Shown here in pieces: positions 1 to 6,965 of a DNA stretch of 7,617 nucleotides (the stretch's first letter is position 1; every line of letters begins with the position of its first letter). Source of the stretch: Kiritimatiellia bacterium (lineage in GTDB: Bacteria; Verrucomicrobiota; Kiritimatiellia; RFP12; UBA1067); assembly GCA_024405255.1 (NCBI GenBank), contig JAKSOY010000218.1:1-7617 (forward strand), read 5' to 3'. A model generated the notes under the pieces. That model was not told the DNA's origin. It was given only the letters and a program-made list of their open reading frames with translations, and did no database searches. Both the position numbers and the translations under genes were made by a program.

Positions 1-908
1 ATCACCAAGGTCGCAACTGCCGTCCCCACCCAGAAACTCTTCAGCGTCCCCGTCGAGAGCGCCAGGCCGATGGAGATCGGGTTGCACACCCGCGCGTCCG
101 TATCGGGCGAGAACCGATAGGAATCATACCAGTCGAGCAGAAGCTTCAGCGCCCCCTTGCGGTTCGTCTGGTGCTTCTTCGCGAGCGCATCGAGCCGGCC
201 GGGGAAGAACTTCGCGATTTCCTCGGGCGTGTAGCCGAGGAGCGTCGCGTAGTCCGGGAATTTCATCGTCAAGTCGCGAAGATGGTTGAGTCCGGAGAAC
301 ACCGAAACCTTCGTGAGTTTCGTAACGCCCGTGAGCATCAGGAAGCGGATGTTCGCCTGGTTCCTTTTCAGACGAATGTAGAAGTTGTGCATCATCCTGC
401 GCACACAGATGAGCGCAGAACGATTGCCGAAGAATCCCTGAAGCGGCACGTCGTATTCGTCCACAAGAACGACAAAGGGACCGCTCTTCTTCGCGAGCGC
501 CTTGAAGAAGTTGCCAAGATACATACCCGGCGAAGAAGTCCTGCGCACGCCTTCAAGTTCGAATTCATCCACCAGACCATCGACGATGCCGAGCAGGTTC
601 TCGCGCAACTGTTCAACTGACTCCGCCGCGGCATCCGACATGTCGAGCATCACGACCGGGTACTTCGCCCAGTCGTATTTCATCTTCTCGATCTTGAGCC
701 CCTTGAAGAGCTCGCGCTTCCCTTCGAAAATCGCCTGCAGGGTCGAGAGCATAAGCGACTTGCCAAAGCGCCGCGGACGCGAAATGAAGAACTGGCGACC
801 TTCCGTCTCCGCGACAAGCTGCCACAGGAGGTCCGTCTTGTCGACATAGACGTACCCCGCTTTGCGCATGTTCTCGAACGTCGAGATGTCTGTTGTGATC
901 TTTTCCAT
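1..908 (-). CDS. AAA-ATPase-like / predicted PD-(D/E)XK nuclease family protein, N-terminal part (runs off left edge)
   Basis: A clean frame of 302 codons runs from the ATG at 908 to the window edge, so the C-terminus is missing. The visible part matches the AAA-ATPase_like (PF09820) architecture that usually precedes a DUF1703/PDDEXK_9 nuclease domain. It shows YVDKT at residues 21-25, the family's P-loop variant RPRRFGKS at 44-51 (K50, S51), E-L-F-K-G-L at 66-71, a Walker B-like block ending in DEYD at 150-153, an LTGVTK sensor-like strand at 192-197, and W-Y-D-S-Y-R-F at 260-266 with NPISI at 276-280. The start at 908 is preferred because residues 8-25 already belong to the conserved N-terminus. 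No Shine-Dalgarno lies within reach of it. The family is typically multicopy in gut Bacteroidota and PVC bacteria, and its biological role is not established; nuclease or defence roles are only suggested. The family call is firm, the function is open. Confidence 0.9.
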   Translation of the reverse strand, partial: MEKITTDISTFENMRKAGYVYVDKTDLLWQLVAETEGRQFFISRPRRFGKSLMLSTLQAIFEGKRELFKGLKIEKMKYDWAKYPVVMLDMSDAAAESVEQLRENLLGIVDGLVDEFELEGVRRTSSPGMYLGNFFKALAKKSGPFVVLVDEYDVPLQGFFGNRSALICVRRMMHNFYIRLKRNQANIRFLMLTGVTKLTKVSVFSGLNHLRDLTMKFPDYATLLGYTPEEIAKFFPGRLDALAKKHQTNRKGALKLLLDWYDSYRFSPDTDARVCNPISIGLALSTGTLKSFWVGTAVATLV

Positions 909-915
909 ACCGCAC

Positions 916-921
916 ATTATA
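916..921 (-). promoter_or_regulatory. Extended -10 promoter element for the left ATPase/nuclease gene
   Basis: Read on the minus strand this is a perfect TATAAT preceded by TG and one base (TGCTATAAT), the extended -10 form. Only seven bases (GTGCGGT) separate it from the ATG at 908. A start about seven bases downstream of the hexamer would fall at or one base before the ATG, giving a leaderless or nearly leaderless transcript. No good -35 hexamer is visible at 16-18 base spacing, which an extended -10 can tolerate. A single hexamer match could be chance. Confidence 0.5.
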
Positions 922-961
922 GCATAATCTCCCCTTTCCAGCACAGCATTCAGAGGCACCA

Positions 962-1011
962 AAGGTCATTCATTGAATGATTGGCGCTCGCCACTCGGCG
1001 GGCGTGACCTT
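962..1011 (-). terminator. Structured intergenic element, possible terminator of the giant gene
   Basis: The element begins 22 bases after the stop codon of the giant gene. Outer arms AAGGTCA and TGACCTT (962-968 and 1005-1011) are complementary. Between them lies a GC-rich stem (985-992 with 997-1004, four-base loop, one C-A mismatch on the minus strand) and an odd-length palindrome CATTCATTGAATG (967-979) that overlaps the outer arm and so would compete with it. No run of T follows, so this is not a classical intrinsic terminator. It could be a Rho-dependent end, a 3' stability hairpin or a REP-like relic. Confidence 0.35.
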
Positions 1012-1033
1012 AAGATCAGATCACCACGAGACA

Positions 1034-4000
1034 CTACCGAAGGATGATCATAAACAACTTCGGGAGGACCCACACGCCTTCGGAATCGGCCACCAATGGG
1101 TATTGCCTGTCCGCGCTGCGGAAATGGAGCGTCGAAAGGTTCGTCGGGGCCTTGTTCCAGGTGATGATCTGCGTCTTCTCCTTGAACTCGCGCTCTCCGA
1201 GGTCGATCTTGATCGTCGCGCCATCCGCAAAATCGGTGCGCGTGGTGTAGTTGACGCTGTAGTTGACCGCGCACTCAAGCGCCCAAGCCGTGTCGCGCGC
1301 CGAAAGGTCGATCGTCGCGCCGTTCACGAGCAGCATGTTGTAGCAGTAGGGCGAAAGCGGCGTAAAGACGCCGGAAAGCGTCAGCCACACGTCCGTCTTG
1401 TTGTCCGTCTTCCGGCTGGCCACATCATTGTACGTCGTACGGCAGACGAAGTTCGACACCGACGCATTCGCCTTCAGCCGAAGCTTGCTCGCGAAATCGT
1501 AGGTGACGCGGTCGGTGGCGTCGATGCCAATCTGGTCATTGAAGAATCCGTTGCCCGTCGTCTTGATCGTACCGTTGCGGATCGTCACATTCGTCACGTT
1601 CTGGAAGAGCAGGTCGGGGTCGGTTCCGGCAAAGGTGACGGAGAGCAATTTTCCGCCGAGATCCCATTCCGTGTTCGAGACGACCCTGATGTCGTTCTTG
1701 CCCGTACCAACATTCGGGAAGTTGATCAGGGAATCGGCCGTCAGCACGAGGTTGCCGACCGTCGCCGAATCCGCGCCCGAGTTCTGGAGCGTTCCGCCCG
1801 CCAGCGTGAGTGCATAGTTCTCAACGCCGTTCACGCCGCCGATGTCGAACGTGCCCCCCTCGTTCACCGTAAGGGCGCTTCCCCACGGCCCGAGCGGCGT
1901 CGTAGCCGTTGCCGAAACGCCGCACAAGAACGTACCGCCCGCCACTTCCGTGCCATCCGCGTAGGTCTGGTTCTCCTTGCTGAACACCAACGTGCCCGCG
2001 CCCGTCTTGCGGACTTTAAGCGAGCCGCTGAGCGACGTTTTGGCAATCTGCACCGACTTTCCGCTCGGTACGTCAAACGACAGCGCGCCGCCTGCAACAC
2101 CGCTTGTGATGTTCGCCGCAAGCGGCGCACTTTCCACGAGTTCCATTTCCCAGAGTTCAAGGTAGCTGCCGTAGGCGTCACGCCCCATATTGCTGTTGAT
2201 CTTCAGGCGATAGGCACGATAGGGCGTCTCATTGCCAAAGTGCAGATAATCCGACCAACCGTTGACGGTGAGTTTCAGATCCTGCAAGGAGCCAAGCTGC
2301 TTCCAGTCACCTTCCGCCGCCGTTGCCGGATCGGTCATCGTTCCGTAGACGGTGAGATCCTTCGGCCGACGTTCTCCATACGTGGAACAATAGAATCGCA
2401 GGCCGCGAACGACCCGTCCCTGTCCCGCGCCGAAATCGTAATCGATCTTACAACCAGGGAAGGGATTCGGCGAAAGAACGCGACCGGCAGTCGTTGGAAC
2501 ATTGTCGACAAGATTGGCCGACGAGTCATGGGGCGTCGTACTGTTGCCGAAATACGCGCGCACGGTCCCTCCGGGCGTGGTCAGATCGGTCGTATTCGAG
2601 GATGATGTAGGCTCTACGGACAGCGTCAATTCGTGTCCGTTCACGTCGATGATTTCAGGATACCGCGAGACCATTCCCGCCCCGATGCCGCTCCAGTCCG
2701 CATCGGCTCTCAGCGTGTAAGTGTCGCCAAGGAAACGGATTTCGCCAACCGCAATCGACTGAGCGGCCGGGAAATTGAAATCGGCTGCGTCCGCCGGCAC
2801 GAGAACCGTCGTGCTGAGACCCGGAAGCGCATCCGGAACGACGTTCTCATTCGCGTCACGGCAGTCCCAGTTCGCCTGATTCGTCACGTCGCCATCCCCG
2901 GCTTCGCCCGTCCAACGCGCGGTCTTCACGAAGGCGGTGAGATACAAGCCGTCGCTCCGCCGCTCGAACATATAGTTCTCAACGGTCTGGGCATCGGGCA
3001 CGAACACGACGCCTTCCGATACCGGCGCGCCGGCGAAGTCGATCACCTTCAACCCCTGCGCGAGGTCCGTGCGGCCGGCGAGATTCACCGTCACCGTACC
3101 GCCTGCGAACTCGGTCCGCGTAGTATAGTTGTCACCATAGTTGACCGCGCAGACAAGCGACCAGGCCGTATCGCGCCCCGAGAGGTCAACCGTCGCCCCG
3201 TCGAAAAGGCGCATATTATAGCACCACGGCGAAAGCGGCGTGAAGGTGCCGGAAAGTTCGAGCCACACAGCCACCTTGCTGTCCGTCCGGCTGGCCACTC
3301 CGTTGGTCGTCGTTCGGTTGATGAAATTCGCCACCCTCGCACCCGATGCCTTCAATCTCAGCAGACTCTCGAAATCGTAGGTGACGTGGTCCGAGGCGTT
3401 CACGCCGATGCAGTCATGGAAAAATCCACCGGTACCCACTGTTTTGACCGTGCCGTTGCGCATGGTCACAGGGCCCGTTTTGAAATACAGGTCGGGATCG
3501 GTGCCCAGCAGCTGCACCGTGAGCGTCTTCCCGCTGAGTTCCCAAACGCTGTTCGCCGCCACGGTGACGTCGTGCTTGAAGGCGATATCCGGGAGGAGAA
3601 GCGTCGAATCGGCGAGAAGCCGCAGACTGCCGATTGTGGCGTCATTACTGTCGACCGGCGTGTCGTTTATGACCGTACCGCCGTCCAGGACGAACGAGTA
3701 GGCCTCGCCGCCCTTCTTACCGAGGAGATTGAAGAACGCCCCCGCGCGAACCGTGATCTCCGATCCCGCCGCGCCAAAGAGCCACCCCTGATTGATGGTC
3801 ACCCCGCAAGAGACCGTACCGGCCACGATCTCGGTGCCGCCCTCATATGTCTGGCCCGTCATCTTGGCGAGGAGCGAACCCGTGCCGTCCTTCACGAGCC
3901 GCAGGTTGCCCGTGAGATTGATCGCGCTATTCGTGAACGTCACACCTTCTGCGACGGACACGCGGAACTCACCCGATTCGCCCGCCGAGGTATCGGTGAC

Positions 4001-6934
4001 GGTGAAACCGTTCGGTGTTCCGGCCGCCGTACCGGTGAACTGGAGTGCGTGTCCATTGAGGTCGATCGTCGAACCGGCGGCGATCTCGCCCGACACAAGA
4101 CCGCGCCAGTCGCAATCCGCTGCAAGGCGCACGTTCACGAACACGATGCCGCCCGCATGCGGGAAGAGGATCGCGCCCTCCGGGACGGAGAACATCGCCT
4201 CGCCCCCCACGTACACCGTCGTCTCCACCGTGGGCACGGCCCCGTCCACGCCCACGCCAACGGCGTTGGTACAAGCCCAGTTCGCCGGATCGGTAAAGTC
4301 GCCCGCCGTGCCACGCCCCGTCCACCACGCTGTCGCGAGCCGCGAGGCATTGCCGTCGAGCATTCCCGTTACGGCACGCACCCAGCCCTTGCGCGCCGCA
4401 TCGCGCGCCACCCCGGGTGTGAGCGCATTACCTGTCGTCTCAGGGAGGATACGCCCGCTCACCTGGTCGAAGTATGCACCCTTGCCATCCGCATCGACGA
4501 CCGGCACGAGATCGCGCACCGTCACGCCGTCCGCCCGCAGCGTGACGGTCGAGAGCGTGCCATTGATCGTCGAGTCGTAGGCCGCGTTGTTGCGGAGGTT
4601 GCGGAAAAGCTCGATCGGATAGCCATGTTCGACGAATCCGGCGGCGCTCTGCCCGGTGGGTTCCGTCACGCCGTCGATGGTGAGCGACGGAACGGAGAAC
4701 TCGATGTGGTAGGACTGTCCGTACGTGAACAGCGTGCTGTGCTTGGCATTGGCGCCGTTGATTTCATGATGGAAGAGGAGGTCCGGCGGATGGATCGAGA
4801 AGGCAAGGCCGAAGTTGCCGGACTTCTGCGGCGAAGATGTCGAGCCCGCATTGTAGTAGGAGCCGAAAATCCAGTCGCAGGTCTTGTTGGCCGCCGTACA
4901 GGCCACGTCGAAAGCGATCGACGCGCCGCTGCGCGGACAGACCTGCGTGTTGACGGCGCTCGCCCCGGCCGAGGCGAGCGTTGCGACTTCGCTCGCATAC
5001 GGCAGGTCGGTCGTCTTCAGGAGGAAGAAGCGGAACTTGCGCGACTCGCTCTTGAATTCCGCCGGCAGCGTAAAAGTATACGCGGTCGTCCCCGCCGCGA
5101 TTTCACCGACGATGTCGAAATGGTCCCAGGCATACTTGTCGTCGCCCGCATCCGCCGCGCCGGAGGCGATGCAGAGCGTATAGGGCACGGTGCGCGTACC
5201 GCCGATTGCGAGCGTCGCCGTGTCGCCATCGTAGTTCGTCACCGCGAGCGTCGGATGGTCCAGCGTTTCGTCCGCAAGAAGTTCGCCGAACTCGAGCCCG
5301 CGCCGCCCGTTCTCGTAGATGCGACGGATCTCGTCGTGCGAAAGTCCGCGCGTCCACAGCGCGAAGTCGTCGAGCTCGCCCACGTAGTTTCTCGAATAGG
5401 CACCCGTGCCATCCGTACCGAGCCAGAACGGATACCCCGACGATGACGTCGTCATCGACGCTCCGTTTTCCGCCACCCAACAGAGAGCCCCGTCGCGCCG
5501 TCCCTGGTACACCTTCACCACGCCATCGTCCGTACGTGTGACGGCGTAGAACGCCCACAGCGCCGCCCCTTCGTTGATGAAGTTTCCGATATCGTAGCGC
5601 GCCGATCCCACATAGTTGAAAAAGGGACCGAACAGGCTGGAAATTCCGGCCCGGGCGCCGTGCGCCACAAGCGCCAAGCCCGCGTTACCGCCACTGCCCC
5701 AGTTCTTGTTGCCCCAGATCACAGGATCGGTGTTATTGCCTTTGGAGTCTTTAAACGCGGATTGGTTCTGCCGTACCCACACGGTGACGGTGAAACTCTG
5801 ACCTCCATCCTCGAACGAGAGGTCCTCCGATCCCTCCAGCTTCACCTTGCCGCCTGCGGCGATTTTGAGTCCCTTGCCCGCGAAACCGTTGTCATTGATC
5901 GTCGCGTTGCTCGCCGAGGGGACGGCCGTCACGGTGGCGTTCGGCGCAAGGTTCGTCATCGAAGCGTCGCTGAACGGCAGATAGACGGCGAGCGCATCCG
6001 CGAACGGACGTACCGCGGTGGACGTTCCCGCAACAGCCCGCGCATCGACCGGCGCCTGGGCGGTGCCAAGTCCGAAATGGGCGAGCAGGTTCGCCGTAGG
6101 ATCGTAATTGTACGGACGCCCCCGGATTTCTCCCGGCGCGACGTTCAAGCCCGCCACGACAATCGGCACCGTACTCGCCTGCGCGGCGTGGGCATTCGAG
6201 TGAGACGTCGAGAAGCCGCCGTGGTCGGCTACGACAACGACCAGCCAATCCTCCTCCGCGAAAGTCGCACGCGAAGCGATGGCCGCAAGACAGGCGCCGA
6301 TCGTCGCATCCGCCGTCCGCACGTTCGTGAGATAGGCGGCGCTGTAAGGATAGTAGCCGCCCGAATGTCCGCCCGAGTCGGGACAGTCGATGAAGAGCAT
6401 CGTCGCATCAGGCGCATTGGATGCGGCGAGCCGGGCAGGCACCGCCACGGCATTTTCAGCATCGGTTCCGTGGAGGAACATCACACCAGGAGCGGCACCA
6501 AGATCCCCATCCTCCGACCAGGAGTAGGCGAAGAGCGCGTGACGGCTCGGATTCGCCCCCACGACACGCGCAAGCCAGGTCGGATAGGACGAGTATTTTC
6601 CGGTTACGGTCTGGCCGTTGTCTTTCACACCGTGTTTCGCCACTGTCACTCCCGTCGCGATCGACACATGGTTCGGCGCCGACACCGTCGACTCCGGTAC
6701 GGTACGGGCAAAGAGCGTCCACGCAGCGGCATAGCCCGGCTGCCATGTGCCCGCACGCAGTTTCGCAAGGTTGGGCATCTGTCCGCTCTCCACGGCATCG
6801 GCCCGAAGGCCATCAAGCATGACGTGAAGCGCCATCGGCCGCCGCTCCGCCGCCGAAACCGTCAATCCAACCATTGAAACGACGAGAACTACCGCGTAGG
6901 TCAATCCTCTTCCGACAATTTTAAGGGACACCAT
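1034..6934 (-). CDS. Secreted multidomain alkaline-phosphatase-superfamily phosphodiesterase with lectin-like, beta-strand-repeat and discoidin modules
   Basis: This 1966-residue protein probably acts outside the cytoplasm, cleaving a phosphate ester or diester while attached to a surface or glycan through its accessory domains. In order it has: signal peptide (1-29); type I phosphodiesterase/nucleotide pyrophosphatase-like domain (about 34-305); LamG/ConA-like domain (about 309-548); an unassigned beta-rich stretch (549-654); a second ConA-like domain (about 655-842); and two homologous passenger-like units (868-1335 and 1336-1966), the second with a nested discoidin-like domain. Likely metal ligands are D41, D186, H190, D237, H238 and H245 or H249, with S85 as nucleophile. 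The start at 6934 is chosen over an in-frame ATG at 6994 because AAAGGAG sits five bases upstream and the signal peptide begins directly there; the longer form would place 20 charged residues ahead of it. The C-terminus ends in K-L-F-M-I-I-L-R, with no barrel or known sorting domain. The substrate cannot be told from sequence. Confidence 0.93.
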   Translation of the reverse strand: MVSLKIVGRGLTYAVVLVVSMVGLTVSAAERRPMALHVMLDGLRADAVESGQMPNLAKLRAGTWQPGYAAAWTLFARTVPESTVSAPNHVSIATGVTVAKHGVKDNGQTVTGKYSSYPTWLARVVGANPSRHALFAYSWSEDGDLGAAPGVMFLHGTDAENAVAVPARLAASNAPDATMLFIDCPDSGGHSGGYYPYSAAYLTNVRTADATIGACLAAIASRATFAEEDWLVVVVADHGGFSTSHSNAHAAQASTVPIVVAGLNVAPGEIRGRPYNYDPTANLLAHFGLGTAQAPVDARAVAGTSTAVRPFADALAVYLPFSDASMTNLAPNATVTAVPSASNATINDNGFAGKGLKIAAGGKVKLEGSEDLSFEDGGQSFTVTVWVRQNQSAFKDSKGNNTDPVIWGNKNWGSGGNAGLALVAHGARAGISSLFGPFFNYVGSARYDIGNFINEGAALWAFYAVTRTDDGVVKVYQGRRDGALCWVAENGASMTTSSSGYPFWLGTDGTGAYSRNYVGELDDFALWTRGLSHDEIRRIYENGRRGLEFGELLADETLDHPTLAVTNYDGDTATLAIGGTRTVPYTLCIASGAADAGDDKYAWDHFDIVGEIAAGTTAYTFTLPAEFKSESRKFRFFLLKTTDLPYASEVATLASAGASAVNTQVCPRSGASIAFDVACTAANKTCDWIFGSYYNAGSTSSPQKSGNFGLAFSIHPPDLLFHHEINGANAKHSTLFTYGQSYHIEFSVPSLTIDGVTEPTGQSAAGFVEHGYPIELFRNLRNNAAYDSTINGTLSTVTLRADGVTVRDLVPVVDADGKGAYFDQVSGRILPETTGNALTPGVARDAARKGWVRAVTGMLDGNASRLATAWWTGRGTAGDFTDPANWACTNAVGVGVDGAVPTVETTVYVGGEAMFSVPEGAILFPHAGGIVFVNVRLAADCDWRGLVSGEIAAGSTIDLNGHALQFTGTAAGTPNGFTVTDTSAGESGEFRVSVAEGVTFTNSAINLTGNLRLVKDGTGSLLAKMTGQTYEGGTEIVAGTVSCGVTINQGWLFGAAGSEITVRAGAFFNLLGKKGGEAYSFVLDGGTVINDTPVDSNDATIGSLRLLADSTLLLPDIAFKHDVTVAANSVWELSGKTLTVQLLGTDPDLYFKTGPVTMRNGTVKTVGTGGFFHDCIGVNASDHVTYDFESLLRLKASGARVANFINRTTTNGVASRTDSKVAVWLELSGTFTPLSPWCYNMRLFDGATVDLSGRDTAWSLVCAVNYGDNYTTRTEFAGGTVTVNLAGRTDLAQGLKVIDFAGAPVSEGVVFVPDAQTVENYMFERRSDGLYLTAFVKTARWTGEAGDGDVTNQANWDCRDANENVVPDALPGLSTTVLVPADAADFNFPAAQSIAVGEIRFLGDTYTLRADADWSGIGAGMVSRYPEIIDVNGHELTLSVEPTSSSNTTDLTTPGGTVRAYFGNSTTPHDSSANLVDNVPTTAGRVLSPNPFPGCKIDYDFGAGQGRVVRGLRFYCSTYGERRPKDLTVYGTMTDPATAAEGDWKQLGSLQDLKLTVNGWSDYLHFGNETPYRAYRLKINSNMGRDAYGSYLELWEMELVESAPLAANITSGVAGGALSFDVPSGKSVQIAKTSLSGSLKVRKTGAGTLVFSKENQTYADGTEVAGGTFLCGVSATATTPLGPWGSALTVNEGGTFDIGGVNGVENYALTLAGGTLQNSGADSATVGNLVLTADSLINFPNVGTGKNDIRVVSNTEWDLGGKLLSVTFAGTDPDLLFQNVTNVTIRNGTIKTTGNGFFNDQIGIDATDRVTYDFASKLRLKANASVSNFVCRTTYNDVASRKTDNKTDVWLTLSGVFTPLSPYCYNMLLVNGATIDLSARDTAWALECAVNYSVNYTTRTDFADGATIKIDLGEREFKEKTQIITWNKAPTNLSTLHFRSADRQYPLVADSEGVWVLPKLFMIILR
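1037..2929 (-). repeat. Passenger-like repeat unit B, with nested discoidin-like domain
   Basis: Residues 1336-1966. It opens with R-W-T-G...T-N-Q-A-N-W and D-V-N-G-H (1430-1434), like unit A. After an insertion of about 156 residues it realigns with A from G1637 onward (DNA 1157-2026), including G-T-D-P-D-L, V-T-Y-D-F, F-T-P-L-S-P-Y-C-Y-N-M and D-T-A-W-A-L-E-C-A-V-N-Y. Similarity is strong at protein level and still visible in DNA, for example around 1262-1320 against 3146-3204. The unit ends the protein at K-L-F-M-I-I-L-R. Confidence 0.85.
2159..2599 (-). other. Discoidin (F5/8 type C)-like domain nested in repeat unit B
   Basis: Residues about 1446-1592 carry the discoidin pattern: G-G-T-V-R-A...N-L-V-D-N (ligand-loop start), I-D-Y-D-F-G (the 'iDlG' strand), V-V-R-G-L-R-F, R-P-K-D-L-T-V-Y-G-T (the 'p..~v~gS' strand), G-D-W-K-Q-L-G, then Y-R-A-Y-R-L-K-I-N and a closing L-E-L-W-E-M-E-L. 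Discoidin domains bind sugars or lipid head groups. The fold assignment is by pattern only. Confidence 0.75.
2930..4333 (-). repeat. Passenger-like repeat unit A of the giant protein
   Basis: Residues 868-1335. It opens with W-W-T-G...T-D-P-A-N-W, passes through D-L-N-G-H (958-962), an autotransporter-associated beta-strand motif G-G-T-E-I-V-A-G-T-V (1032-1041), and the segment G-T-D-P-D-L...V-T-Y-D-F...F-T-P-L-S-P-W-C-Y-N-M...D-T-A-W. It is paralogous to unit B downstream, most clearly over 3035-3910. Such repeats usually form a right-handed beta-helix or stalk. Cysteines C1043, C1238 and C1262 recur at equivalent positions in unit B. Confidence 0.85.
4409..4972 (-). other. Second ConA-like (jelly-roll) domain
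   Basis: Residues about 655-842 resemble a jelly-roll module seen in gut bacterial surface proteins. The strongest part is the end: R807-D-L-V-P-V-V-D...G-A-Y-F-D-Q-V-S-G-R-I-L (to 830) followed by T-G-N-A-L-T-P-G. These proteins commonly show R-D-F-x-P-V...G-x-Y-D-x-V-S-G-x-F...G-T-G-x-F-x-x-G. The N-terminal half is less typical, so its boundary is approximate. Confidence 0.6.
5291..6010 (-). other. LamG/concanavalin A-like domain 1
   Basis: Residues about 309-548 begin A-V-Y-L-P-F-S-D, continue with F-A-G-K-G-L-K-I and S-F-T-V-T-V-W-V-R, and end with V-G-E-L-D-D-F-A-L-W-T-R-G-L-S-H-D-E-I (519-537) plus I-Y-E-N-G. This is the characteristic start, middle and end of LamG_3-type jelly-roll domains in bacterial secreted enzymes. 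Such domains usually bind carbohydrate or protein ligands; the ligand here is unknown. Confidence 0.85.
6020..6835 (-). other. Alkaline-phosphatase-superfamily (NPP/Phosphodiest-like) catalytic domain
   Basis: Residues about 34-305 show the superfamily pattern. The first metal-binding strand is H-V-M-L-D41-G-L-R. The nucleophile block is S85-A-P-N88-H89 followed by S-I-A-T-G and K-H-G-V, aligning with the T-F-P-N-H...TG...HG block of nucleotide pyrophosphatases/phosphodiesterases, with Ser in place of the usual Thr. The second metal site is D183-C-P-D186-S-G-G-H190-S-G-G, and the third is V-A-D237-H238-G-G. A final ligand is H245 or H249 in S-T-S-H-S-N-A-H. All expected positions are filled, so activity is likely. 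A sulfatase is unlikely because the C/S-x-P-x-R formylglycine motif lacks its Arg. Confidence 0.85.
6848..6934 (-). other. Sec-type signal peptide coding segment of the giant protein
   Basis: Residues 1-29 have a basic N-region (K5, R9), a hydrophobic core (about 11-25, L-T-Y-A-V-V-L-V-V-S-M-V-G-L-T) and a small-residue end V-S-A-A before E30-R-R. Cleavage after A28 or A29 fits the A-x-A-like rule for signal peptidase I. There is no lipobox cysteine, so the protein is not predicted to be a lipoprotein. Confidence 0.85.
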
Positions 6935-6939
6935 CTTCG

Positions 6940-6946
6940 CTCCTTT
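6940..6946 (-). promoter_or_regulatory. Shine-Dalgarno site deciding the giant gene's start
   Basis: On the minus strand AAAGGAG lies five bases before the ATG at 6934, a strong and well-spaced ribosome binding site. It settles the choice of 6934 over the upstream in-frame ATG at 6994. Confidence 0.85.
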
Positions 6947-6965
6947 CAGCACATCCTTGCATGAA

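Noticed and set aside
171..620. Plus-strand open frame of 149 codons at the left end
   Set aside because: It lies antisense to the well-supported AAA-ATPase-like gene and shows no motif of its own.
2633..5446. Long plus-strand open frame of 937 codons opposite the giant gene (also 977-2605 and 5660-6877)
   Set aside because: These are antisense to a gene with clear domains and have extreme Arg-rich, domain-free translations. GC-rich codon use on the other strand suppresses stops in this frame. No ribosome binding site or recognisable motif supports them.
6668..6682. S-A-P-N-H read as a sulfatase formylglycine motif
   Set aside because: The required Arg of C/S-x-P-x-R is His, and the surrounding T-G...K-H-G and N88-H89 pattern fits nucleotide pyrophosphatase/phosphodiesterase enzymes better.
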